A stretch of 47,585 nt of DNA, taken from assembly GCA_938014335.1 (NCBI GenBank), contig CALLRP010000034.1, positions 1-47,585 of the forward strand, given 5' to 3'. This stretch comes from an uncultured bacterium. GTDB taxonomy: Bacteria; Hydrogenedentota; Hydrogenedentia; Hydrogenedentales; Hydrogenedentaceae. This document shows positions 1-7,044 of this stretch, in pieces. Both the position numbers and the translations under genes were made by a program. Each line of letters starts with the position of its first letter. Position 1 is the stretch's first letter. The notes under the pieces are model-generated. The model was not told where the DNA came from and made no database searches. It saw only the letters and a list, made by a program, of their open reading frames with translations.

Positions 1-2
1 CT

Positions 3-344
3 GAATCGTTGGGAGCGTTAGAAGTAAAGGTTCAGGAACACTCAGGAAAAATTGGCGTTGAATTGACTACTTCAAATAATGATGTTCATAAAGTGTTGTC
101 CCAAAGTGTACCTCAATTGAGGGAATCTTTGAAACAGGAAGAAATTTTTGTAAAAGATATTCAAATTATTTCCTCAGGGACAGCACACCTCATGTTGAAC
201 CAAGATTTTCATCCCCATACTTTTTCAAGGGAAATGCAAGTAGAACCTATTCCGTCTACTCTAAGTAAAGACTCTCAACCAATAATAGAAGAAAACAAAC
301 CGATACATAGTTACCATGATGGTACATTGAATTTATGGGTGTAA
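3..344 (+). CDS. fliK: Flagellar hook-length control protein FliK, C-terminal fragment (cut by window edge)
   Basis: The reading frame is open from the first bases of the window, so this is the 3' end of a longer gene. The visible 113 residues carry the FliK C-terminal pattern: a Leu-Gly step, a short beta strand (ALEVKVQEHSGKIGVEL), then a helix with SVPQLRESLKQEEI. In the family this domain contacts FlhB and switches export from hook to filament substrates. The tail after about residue 65 is polar and variable, as is usual. The gene sits directly before flgD and flgE, the usual hook-assembly order, which supports the call. The N-terminal ruler part is outside the window, so the start cannot be given. 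Confidence 0.8.
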   Translation, partial: ESLGALEVKVQEHSGKIGVELTTSNNDVHKVLSQSVPQLRESLKQEEIFVKDIQIISSGTAHLMLNQDFHPHTFSREMQVEPIPSTLSKDSQPIIEENKPIHSYHDGTLNLWV

Positions 345-356
345 AGGAGTAAAGAT

Positions 357-983
357 ATGAATGCAATGGTTCAATTTAAATCTAATGTTTTGGGGATTAA
401 TGCACCTACGCCTGCTCAAAGAACGGAAGCTGTGAAAGAAATGGTTTCTGTATATCAAGCACGGCAGAAGGGGTTATTACAGAATTATTTGAAAAATGTT
501 CTTAAGGCTACTGGTGCGAAGAGTTTATCTGTTGCGAAATCAGCAGATACTCCAGTCACGAGCAATAGCACACAAACACCCCGTACACCATCAAGAGAAT
601 TGAGTTCGGATACATTTCTCAAATTATTGATTATGCAGATGCAGTATCAAGACCCTTTGGAGCCTGTTGAGAATACAGCAATGCTTGCTCAACTAGCTCA
701 ATTTTCAGCATTAGAACAGTCCATTCAAACGAACACGAGTATGGTAACTTTACAAAAAGAAATTCAAGCTTTGTCTCAAAATGTGCAATATATGTCTTTA
801 AGTGCAAGCCAACAGATGATTGGTAAGTATATAGAAGGGTCATCTGTAAATGGAGAGCCTGTGAAAGGGAAAGTTGACGCAGTATCTATAGAAAATGGAT
901 CTGTACTTTTGAGTATAGGTTCTATTAAAGTCCCTATGACAAATATTCAAAGTGTCCGTTCGGAACCATTTGGAACAGAATAA
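357..983 (+). CDS. flgD: Flagellar hook assembly (hook cap) protein FlgD
   Basis: FlgD forms the temporary cap on which hook subunits polymerise. The diagnostic N-terminal segment is at about residues 83-125: SSDTFLKLLIMQMQYQDPLE, then ENTAMLAQLAQFSALEQ. A short beta-rich C-terminal part follows (about 150-205: QQMIGKYIEGSSV through KVPMTNIQSV), which fits a Tudor-like domain without the Ig-like insert of longer FlgDs. At 208 residues it is near the usual length, but an 80-residue polar leader precedes the conserved core, longer than in many homologues. The ATG follows an AAGGAG ribosome site (about 344-349) and lies 12 bases after the fliK stop. It is co-directional with fliK and flgE, so probably one transcript ending at the terminator at 2361. 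Confidence 0.92.
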   Translation: MNAMVQFKSNVLGINAPTPAQRTEAVKEMVSVYQARQKGLLQNYLKNVLKATGAKSLSVAKSADTPVTSNSTQTPRTPSRELSSDTFLKLLIMQMQYQDPLEPVENTAMLAQLAQFSALEQSIQTNTSMVTLQKEIQALSQNVQYMSLSASQQMIGKYIEGSSVNGEPVKGKVDAVSIENGSVLLSIGSIKVPMTNIQSVRSEPFGTE

Positions 984-1057
984 CGAATATTAGATATGTG
1001 TGAAAATAAGAAGTTTTATAAATAAACTAAAACAACAAATAATAAGGAGATATAACT

Positions 1058-2317
1058 ATGGGAATGGCAATGTTAACAGCAGTAACAGGTTTACAATCTC
1101 ATCAACGACGATTAGATGTGATAGCAAATAATATTGCGAATGTGAACACAGTCGGCTATCGTTCTTCGCGGGTTCTTTTCCAGGATTTGTTTTCACAATT
1201 GCTAAGAGGAGGTTCCGCCCCTGTCGGGAATTTTGGTGGCTCTAATCCTCAACAAGTAGGATTAGGTGTGCGTATAGCAAGTATTGATGTGAATCATCAA
1301 CAGGGGTCTCTTTTGTCGACGGGAGTCTCTTCAGATTTGGCAATACAAGGGAATGGTTTTTTTGTTTTGAGTGATGGGCAGAAAACTGCATATACGCGAG
1401 ATGGTTCATTTGATTTAAATTCCAATGGATTGCTAATTGATCCTGCTACCGGTATGCGTGTGCAAGGTTACATTGCAGATGATACGGGTACTGTTAATAC
1501 AAACCAACCCCCTCAGGATATTGCGATACCTATTGGTAGTGCTGGGATTGTCCGTTCTACGACCAATGTATATCTTATTGGTAATTTAAATGCGAATGCT
1601 CCTACTACTCCTACTCCAACGACTGTTACACGAACCGTGGAAGTGTATGATTCATTAGGAACTGCCCGATCAATCACTTTAACTTTTACAAAACAAGCAA
1701 CGCCCGCTAATCAATGGACATGGGAAGCCAGTTTTGATGGAAATAGTGTGGGAACGGGGACATTGAATTTTAGTACCTCTGGAACACTTCCTTTGGGAAC
1801 GACAGGAACAGTGACAATTCCCGGGGCATTGATGAATACTACAGGTTCACAGCCGAACGATTTAACATTCAATCTTGATTTCACAGAAATTACCCAGTTG
1901 GCTTCAGATAGTTCTACTGGAAGCGATGTCACAGTGCGTTCTCAGGATGGTTTTCCGAGGGGAGTGCTTGAGAGTTTTAATATTGGAGCAAATGGGGAAA
2001 TTATTGGGGTGTTTAGTAATGGACTTACCCGTGTTTTTGCTCAAGTAGCTCTTGCTACTTTTTCCAATGTGGGCGGTTTGGTTCGTGATGGGAATAATAT
2101 GTTCCTGGAAACACAGGCTTCTGGAATTGCTCAAGTGGGTCCCCCACGGTCTGGAAGTAGAGGAACGGTTTCGGGTGGAGTTTTAGAAAGTTCTAATGTG
2201 GATTTAGGGACAGAATTTAGTAATTTAATTGTTACTCAGCGAGGATTCCAGGCCAATGCCCGAACAATAACTGCAGCAGATACGATTCTCCAGGAAACGG
2301 TTAATTTGGGTAGATAA
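1058..2317 (+). CDS. flgE: Flagellar hook protein FlgE
   Basis: This is the structural subunit of the hook, exported through the flagellar apparatus. The N-terminus has the rod/hook signature: the first ~35 residues include a heptad helix and the motif ANNIANVNTVGYRSS. The C-terminus has the partner helix (SSNVDLGTEFSNLIVTQRGF, then ARTITAADTILQETVNLGR). The middle contains FlgE D1/D2-type beta-rich sequence and a Thr/Pro-rich stretch near residue 185 (PTTPTPTTV). At 419 residues it is close to the E. coli protein (about 400). The ATG is preceded by AAGGAG (1041-1046 region). A 74-base gap separates it from flgD and shows no terminator. An intrinsic terminator follows 43 bases after the stop. 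Confidence 0.95.
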   Translation: MGMAMLTAVTGLQSHQRRLDVIANNIANVNTVGYRSSRVLFQDLFSQLLRGGSAPVGNFGGSNPQQVGLGVRIASIDVNHQQGSLLSTGVSSDLAIQGNGFFVLSDGQKTAYTRDGSFDLNSNGLLIDPATGMRVQGYIADDTGTVNTNQPPQDIAIPIGSAGIVRSTTNVYLIGNLNANAPTTPTPTTVTRTVEVYDSLGTARSITLTFTKQATPANQWTWEASFDGNSVGTGTLNFSTSGTLPLGTTGTVTIPGALMNTTGSQPNDLTFNLDFTEITQLASDSSTGSDVTVRSQDGFPRGVLESFNIGANGEIIGVFSNGLTRVFAQVALATFSNVGGLVRDGNNMFLETQASGIAQVGPPRSGSRGTVSGGVLESSNVDLGTEFSNLIVTQRGFQANARTITAADTILQETVNLGR

Positions 2318-2360
2318 ATTAGTACATGATGCTTGATGATTTTAAATCCGTTTCATTTGA

Positions 2361-2399
2361 ATTGGGCTAAGGTGACTAAAACTTTAGCCCAATTTTTTT
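2361..2399 (+). terminator. Intrinsic terminator after flgE
   Basis: A 10-bp perfect stem (2361-2370 with 2384-2393, ATTGGGCTAA/TTAGCCCAAT) and a 13-base loop are followed by seven T residues (2393-2399). It lies 43 bases after the flgE stop and should end the fliK-flgD-flgE transcript, separating it from the motA operon. Confidence 0.88.
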
Positions 2400-2460
2400 G
2401 CACATTTATTAATAGCAACGAAAGTTGAAATCATGTTAAAATCAAAAGATAAGAGGTGTA

Positions 2461-2490
2461 TTGATAAAAATAGTTAGAAATATGTATTAT
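2461..2490 (+). promoter_or_regulatory. Sigma70-like promoter of the motA operon
   Basis: A TTGATA box (2461-2466) is separated by 18 bases from TATTAT (2485-2490), 33 bases before the motA ATG. It lies just downstream of the flgE terminator, so the motor and export genes probably have their own housekeeping-type promoter. I did not see a sigma28 or sigma54 consensus here. Confidence 0.6.
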
Positions 2491-2522
2491 AGATACGCAT
2501 ACAACATAGAAGAGGGAGCTCT

Positions 2523-3296
2523 ATGGATTTAGCAACTGTAATAGGACTGATTGCAGGGATATCGTTGACATTTATTGCCATTCTTATGGGTGGGTCAATT
2601 ACCATCTTTATAAATATCCCTTCGATTATCCTTGTGGTAGGGGGAACCATAGCGTCTACATTGATTAACTACCCGTTAAGCGATGTATTGAAAGTATTTA
2701 ATACAGTCAAAAATTCATTCGTTCAAAAACTTACACCTATTGAAACTCTGATAGAAAAGATTATTGAATTTGCAACTATTGCAAGGAGAGAAGGGATTCT
2801 TGCCCTTGAAGGACCGTCTTCGGAAGTAGATGATGAATTTTTACAGCGGGGAATTCAACTTGCGATAGATGGAACCGCTCCGGAATTGTTAAAGGATATT
2901 CTGACTACAGAATTAGCTTTTATGGAAGACCGTCATGCCTTAGGGCAATCGGTTCTTTCTGCGATGGCTGCTTATGCTCCTGCGTTTGGGATGATAGGGA
3001 CACTTATTGGTTTAGTACAGATGCTTTCTACAATGGAAGACCCCTCGCAAATTGGTATTGGAATGGCTGTGGCGATTTTGACTACCCTATATGGAGCATT
3101 AATTTCTAATTTGATTATGTTACCTTTAGCAGGGAAATTGAAGGTTCGTACTGCTGAAGAGTTGCTTTTAAGGGAAGTTATTATAGAAGGTATTCTATCT
3201 ATTCAATCAGGGGATAATCCTCGTGTAGTAGAACAAAAATTAAAGGCATTTATTGCCCCTGAATTGCGTAAACGAATTATTACAGGGAAAAAATAG
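2523..3296 (+). CDS. motA: Flagellar motor stator protein MotA
   Basis: MotA and MotB form the stator that converts ion flow into flagellar rotation at the inner membrane. The 257-residue length is typical of the family. Four membrane segments are visible at about residues 5-24, 33-50, 142-168 and 175-204. The conserved segment AAYAPAFGMIGTLIGLV lies at the start of the third. The cytoplasmic loop between segments two and three contains the charged region that contacts FliG in the family. A GAGGGAG ribosome site precedes the ATG. motB follows after five bases, so translation is likely coupled. It is the first gene of the second flagellar transcript, behind the promoter at 2461. Confidence 0.95.
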   Translation: MDLATVIGLIAGISLTFIAILMGGSITIFINIPSIILVVGGTIASTLINYPLSDVLKVFNTVKNSFVQKLTPIETLIEKIIEFATIARREGILALEGPSSEVDDEFLQRGIQLAIDGTAPELLKDILTTELAFMEDRHALGQSVLSAMAAYAPAFGMIGTLIGLVQMLSTMEDPSQIGIGMAVAILTTLYGALISNLIMLPLAGKLKVRTAEELLLREVIIEGILSIQSGDNPRVVEQKLKAFIAPELRKRIITGKK

Positions 3297-3301
3297 AAAT
3301 T

Positions 3302-4039
3302 ATGGGAAAAGGAAGGAAAAAACAGTCAGAAGGAGAAGGAGGGGCTCCGGGATGGGTTGTTACTTATGGGGATATGATGAGTTTGCTTTTGACTTTCTTT
3401 ATTCTCATTGTTTCCTTTTCAACGATAAGTGAGGAGGACTTCAAAAAGGCTATGGGTTCTCTTGAAGGAGCATTAAGTGTTCTTCCCAGAAATTCAGGGG
3501 TTTTAGATATGCAAATGATGAATCGTAGAGAACAACAAAGGAAAATGCAACAGGCGGCACAAAAAATAGCGGAAGAATTACAAATTATGGCTCAGGATAA
3601 ACAAGTGAAAGTAGAATATGATGCTAAAGGAGGAATAAAAATAACTTTTCCTGATTCTGTATTGTTTGATAAAGGAAGTGCTGATCTGAAACCCGAATCG
3701 TTTCCAATCATTGAGTCTGTGTCAAAGATATTAGCGGATTTAACAGATGTATTTGTAGAAATTAAAGGCCATACAGACAATACCCCGATAGTGAATAACC
3801 CACGATACAGGGATAATTATGATTTGAGTTATTACCGTTCGGATCAGGTTATGAGGAAGATGATCGCAGTTAGTTCGCTTTCGCCCGAAATGTTTGAGAT
3901 TACTGCTTGTGGTCCAAGTCAGCCCATTTCTACTAATTTGACAGAAGAAGGGAGGAAAGAAAATCGTCGTGTTGAGATTTTTGTACGTGGTTTTGTGAGT
4001 GAGGAAAAAATACAAATGATACAAAAAGGGACACCTTGA
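3302..4039 (+). CDS. motB: Flagellar motor stator protein MotB (peptidoglycan anchor)
   Basis: MotB anchors the stator to peptidoglycan and carries the ion-binding aspartate. Here the sequence WVVTYGDMMSLLLTFFIL leads into the single membrane helix, with D24 as the expected ion-carrying residue. After a linker (about 45-110) there is an OmpA/MotB domain (about 115-235) with VLFDKGSADLKPES, IKGHTDNTP and the terminal GRKENRRVEIFV motif that binds peptidoglycan. At 245 residues it is slightly shorter than E. coli MotB (308) and closer to other diderm forms. It begins five bases after motA. Whether the motor is H+ or Na+ driven cannot be read from these residues with confidence. Confidence 0.95.
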   Translation: MGKGRKKQSEGEGGAPGWVVTYGDMMSLLLTFFILIVSFSTISEEDFKKAMGSLEGALSVLPRNSGVLDMQMMNRREQQRKMQQAAQKIAEELQIMAQDKQVKVEYDAKGGIKITFPDSVLFDKGSADLKPESFPIIESVSKILADLTDVFVEIKGHTDNTPIVNNPRYRDNYDLSYYRSDQVMRKMIAVSSLSPEMFEITACGPSQPISTNLTEEGRKENRRVEIFVRGFVSEEKIQMIQKGTP

Positions 4040-4103
4040 TTTTATTTCTCGGGATATATTTTTCTATTATTACAACTAATATAAATGTTAGAAGGAAATT
4101 GCT

Positions 4104-4646
4104 ATGGCCGATGAAAAAGCACCTGAACAACAGGCACCCCAAAAATCATCATCCAGCCTTGTAAAGGTACTTCTTATAGGGGGAGCCAGCATTTTGATTC
4201 CTGCGATAAGCGCTATAGTTGTGTTTTTATTTGTTTTGAAACCTATGTTAGTAGATAATAGTGATGCGACATCGGCAACAGCAGTTGATGCGAGCGATGC
4301 CATTCCTGCTACAGCAGTGATAGTGAAATTTGATGAGACACAAGCAACAGTTATTACGCAAAAAGCGGATGCCCCTTCTCCTTTGCTAATTTATCAATTG
4401 GCAATGTCCTGCTCAGATTCTGATGTGTCTGCTGTAATTGAGAGCAAGAAAGAGTATTTTACAGCATTAATAAATAAAATTCATCGAAATAGAACCAGAA
4501 CAGAACTTAATGACCCGGGGGTTCAAGAAGCATTATTGAGACAAGTAAAAAATGAAGCCAACCAGCTACTTAAAAAATTATCCCCGGGGATAAAAGGAAC
4601 TATTTTAGAGGCGATGTATCTTAAATATACAATAGTGGATTTATGA
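4104..4646 (+). CDS. fliL: FliL-like flagellar basal-body-associated protein
   Basis: FliL is a single-span inner-membrane protein around the stator whose periplasmic domain resembles stomatin. This 180-residue protein has a short cytoplasmic N-terminus, one membrane helix (about 21-50, ending VVFLFVLKPM) and a periplasmic domain. That domain shows the FliL-type order: a beta strand, a helix around KKEYFTALINKIHRNRTRTEL, a long helix (VQEALLRQVKNEANQLLKKL) and a final strand ending YLKYTIVDL. Sequence identity to the family is modest, so position matters: it sits between motB and fliN. An AGAAGGAA ribosome site precedes the ATG. Normally fliM would come next, but fliN follows with a 1-base gap. 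Confidence 0.72.
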   Translation: MADEKAPEQQAPQKSSSSLVKVLLIGGASILIPAISAIVVFLFVLKPMLVDNSDATSATAVDASDAIPATAVIVKFDETQATVITQKADAPSPLLIYQLAMSCSDSDVSAVIESKKEYFTALINKIHRNRTRTELNDPGVQEALLRQVKNEANQLLKKLSPGIKGTILEAMYLKYTIVDL

Positions 4647-4647
4647 G

Positions 4648-4980
4648 ATGACAGTACAACAACCGGAAAACATTTCCAATTTTGTTCCTGAAGAAGATTT
4701 TGAAAGGGAGAGTTCTTCTGCTTCTGTACATCTTAATCTGAATGACTTGGCAATGATTCCTATTAATGTAAGTGCGGAATTAGGAAGATGTTTTATAACA
4801 ATAAGGGATATTTTAAATTTAGAAAAGGGGTCTATTGTTACATTGAATAAACAAGCAGGTGAATTGGCTGACATATATTTCAATGGTATTCTTATAGGGA
4901 GAGGAGAGATGATTGTTTTAGCCGATACTTTACACATTCGTATTGTTGAAATTGAAGGTTTTAAAAGAGATGAAGAATAA
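4648..4980 (+). CDS. fliN: Flagellar motor switch protein FliN
   Basis: FliN is part of the cytoplasmic C-ring that sets rotation direction and helps deliver export substrates. The 110-residue protein is essentially one SpoA (C-ring) domain with a short acidic N-terminus: about 29-104, including VSAELGRCFITIRDILNL, KGSIVTLNKQAGELADIYFNG and GRGEMIVLADTLHIRIVEIE. Length matches single-domain FliN rather than the larger FliY or FliM. The ATG comes one base after the fliL stop, and its own end overlaps the fliO start by 11 bases, so the three genes are translationally packed. No FliM-type N-terminal CheY-binding or CheC-like domain is present. Confidence 0.92.
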   Translation: MTVQQPENISNFVPEEDFERESSSASVHLNLNDLAMIPINVSAELGRCFITIRDILNLEKGSIVTLNKQAGELADIYFNGILIGRGEMIVLADTLHIRIVEIEGFKRDEE

Positions 4981-5752
4981 AAAAATTATTTATTTTATTA
5001 TTCCCCTTTTCTTTTTATTTTCTTTTTGTTTTTATGCTTTATGTCAACAGACAGATTCTCAACCTGAAAAAGAGACCGTGTTGGACAAATTGAAAGACCC
5101 AAAACAATATGTAGAAAAAAATAATGAAAAAAAGCAAGAAGAAAAGGATACATCCTCTCAACCCAATTCTTGGTTTTTACAGCATCAGAATGTTTGGGGA
5201 ACAGAACAAGCGTCTGTGGACGGTGAAGGGGGTGGAAATGCATCATCGGGAATTTCTAATACAACAGGGACTTCCTGGGTATATTATTTTTTTAGAATGA
5301 TTATTGCTCTCATTTTTGTAGTAGGTTTAATACTTGTTTTATTGGGGGGACTGCGTTACTTCTCTCGAAAAACATATCAAGGAATGAAGTCTATTGGCAA
5401 GATTGTAGGGATTCTTTACTTATCCCCTCGAACGCGAATTTATTATGTCCAGAGTGCAGGGAAGGTTTTTATGTTAGGATTGTCGGGCGATCGGATAAGT
5501 TTATTATTTACATTCCCTGAAGATGAATTCTTTGCAATGGTGACAAGTGAAGATGTATTAGATACGTTACCTTCACCAAAGACTTTTAGTAAAGTGTTAG
5601 ATGATGTTGAAACAAGAATACATTCACATGCTTCTTCGGAAAAGTCGGAAATAGCAGAGAATATTGATGATGAGATAGCATCCTTAAAAGCAAACATACA
5701 AAGGTTACAGCAAGCGATACGAGAAGAAAACCAGAATGCTTCGGACCAATAA
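4970..5752 (+). CDS. fliO: Flagellar export-gate assembly protein FliO
   Basis: FliO helps assemble the FliP ring of the flagellar type III export gate. I start it at the ATG at 4970, inside the fliN end. This gives a signal-like N-terminus ([20 protein letters not shown]) and 260 residues, with AAGAG upstream; an earlier TTG at 4943 would bury that signal. After a charged, Gln/Lys-rich periplasmic linker comes a membrane helix (about residues 101-125: [19 protein letters not shown]). A cytoplasmic FliO domain follows, containing [19 protein letters not shown] and [13 protein letters not shown]. The C-terminal ~40 residues look like a coiled coil. It overlaps the fliP start by 17 bases. Confidence 0.85.
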   Translation: MKNKKIIYFIIPLFFLFSFCFYALCQQTDSQPEKETVLDKLKDPKQYVEKNNEKKQEEKDTSSQPNSWFLQHQNVWGTEQASVDGEGGGNASSGISNTTGTSWVYYFFRMIIALIFVVGLILVLLGGLRYFSRKTYQGMKSIGKIVGILYLSPRTRIYYVQSAGKVFMLGLSGDRISLLFTFPEDEFFAMVTSEDVLDTLPSPKTFSKVLDDVETRIHSHASSEKSEIAENIDDEIASLKANIQRLQQAIREENQNASDQ

Positions 5753-6557
5753 TATTTTTAGTATGAGGATAAAAGGAACAATTTTGAGCAGTAAGAAATT
5801 GGGATTCTTTTTGTTTTGTTTTATTTTTATCATATTATGTAATTCTTTTGCCCAACCCTCACGTACCTCTGTAACCAATCCGACAGGTATAAATCTTGTC
5901 GGGACAGCACAGCAAGCAGTAGCTCCAGAGAATCTTTCAACTACACTAACACTTGTTATACTTATTACAGCAATTACATTAGCTCCTGCAATCCTTGTGT
6001 TAACGACATCGTTCACAAGGATTATTGTAGTACTTGCTTTTCTTCGACAGGCATTAGCCACACAACAGACGCCACCCAATCAAGTTTTAATTGGACTTGC
6101 ATTGTTTCTTACGATGTTTATCATGATGCCCACTTATGAACGGGTCAATCGTGAAGCCATACAGCCGTATATTCAACAGCAAATAAATCAAACGGAAGCA
6201 TTTAATCTTGCTTTGGTTCCTGTTCGTGAGTTTATGTTTAAGCAGACAAGACCTCAAGAACTAAAAACGATGTTGCAGATAGCTGGCAAAGGTAGACCTA
6301 ATACACCTGATGATGTTCCTACTCATGTTCTTATCCCTGCTTTTGTATTAAGTGAACTTAAAACAGCGTTTATGATAGGTTTTCTTTTATATATTCCTTT
6401 TCTAATCATCGATATGGTGGTGGCGAGCACATTGATGTCTATGGGTATGATGATGTTACCTCCTATTTTTGTGTCATTACCTTTTAAGATTATACTTTTT
6501 GTTCTTGTAGATGGATGGACTTTGGTTGTTGGGAATTTGGTAAGAAGTTTTCAATAA
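5736..6557 (+). CDS. fliP: Flagellar type III export protein FliP
   Basis: FliP is the core ring subunit of the flagellar export gate. The 273-residue protein has a cleavable-type signal (about residues 19-39, [20 protein letters not shown]) and then the conserved block [19 protein letters not shown] and [18 protein letters not shown]. The family signature is near the C-terminus ([19 protein letters not shown], then [14 protein letters not shown]). I use the ATG at 5736, which has a purine-rich GAGAAG upstream and overlaps fliO by 17 bases. An internal ATG at 5763 would still keep the signal but has no ribosome site. fliQ, fliR and flhB, which usually follow, are absent here. Confidence 0.95.
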   Translation: MLRTNNIFSMRIKGTILSSKKLGFFLFCFIFIILCNSFAQPSRTSVTNPTGINLVGTAQQAVAPENLSTTLTLVILITAITLAPAILVLTTSFTRIIVVLAFLRQALATQQTPPNQVLIGLALFLTMFIMMPTYERVNREAIQPYIQQQINQTEAFNLALVPVREFMFKQTRPQELKTMLQIAGKGRPNTPDDVPTHVLIPAFVLSELKTAFMIGFLLYIPFLIIDMVVASTLMSMGMMMLPPIFVSLPFKIILFVLVDGWTLVVGNLVRSFQ

Positions 6558-6567
6558 AGGGAAATCT

Positions 6568-7017
6568 ATGGATTCATCCAAGATAATAAAAGTTCTTATT
6601 ATTTTAGGGGCTCTTATTATCGGTGTTCCTATTTTGATACAATTTCTTCCGGAACCCCTGAGTATGGAACGGATCAGTGAAGGCTTTCAAAAATCAGATT
6701 TAGGAGTAGTGGATGTCCAAATTGTCAATCCTCCTATAAATGAAGCAGTTGCTCAAATAAGTTTTACAGTAGGAGGAGCATTAGTGAATGTTTATCAGTA
6801 TGATAATGAAGGCACCATAGCAAGGTATGCGGAAATGTATAAAAAAGACCCGGGAACTGCCATTGTAGAAGCATGGGGACTTGCACAATCATTAGGAGCA
6901 GCTCCTTCTAAAAACAAGCCGGAACGTGTAGCACGGCGAAAGATGTTTTTATTAGTTGTGCAGGGTGAAGACACAGCGTTATTAGACCGTGTAGTAAAGA
7001 TTTTCTTAAGTTTGTGA
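6568..7017 (+). CDS. Unrecognised membrane-anchored protein at the end of the flagellar operon
   Basis: I do not recognise this 149-residue protein. One membrane helix near the N-terminus (about 5-24, KIIKVLIILGALIIGVPILI) is followed by a soluble, probably periplasmic region of about 120 residues that mixes beta strand (AQISFTVGGALVNVYQYD) and helix (TIARYAEMYKKDPGTAIVEA), ending KMFLLVVQGEDTALLDRVVKIFLSL. It starts 10 bases after the fliP stop with an AAGGGAAA ribosome site, so it is almost certainly co-transcribed with the flagellar genes. It occupies the fliQ position, but it is too long for FliQ (about 89 residues) and has one hydrophobic segment instead of two. A basal-body or export accessory role is an inference from position only. 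Confidence 0.7.
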   Translation: MDSSKIIKVLIILGALIIGVPILIQFLPEPLSMERISEGFQKSDLGVVDVQIVNPPINEAVAQISFTVGGALVNVYQYDNEGTIARYAEMYKKDPGTAIVEAWGLAQSLGAAPSKNKPERVARRKMFLLVVQGEDTALLDRVVKIFLSL

Positions 7018-7044
7018 TATCTTACCAATTATAAATGTGGGCAA

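Noticed and set aside
6568..7017. FliQ identity for the gene after fliP
   Set aside because: 149 residues with one hydrophobic helix does not fit FliQ, which is about 89 residues with two.
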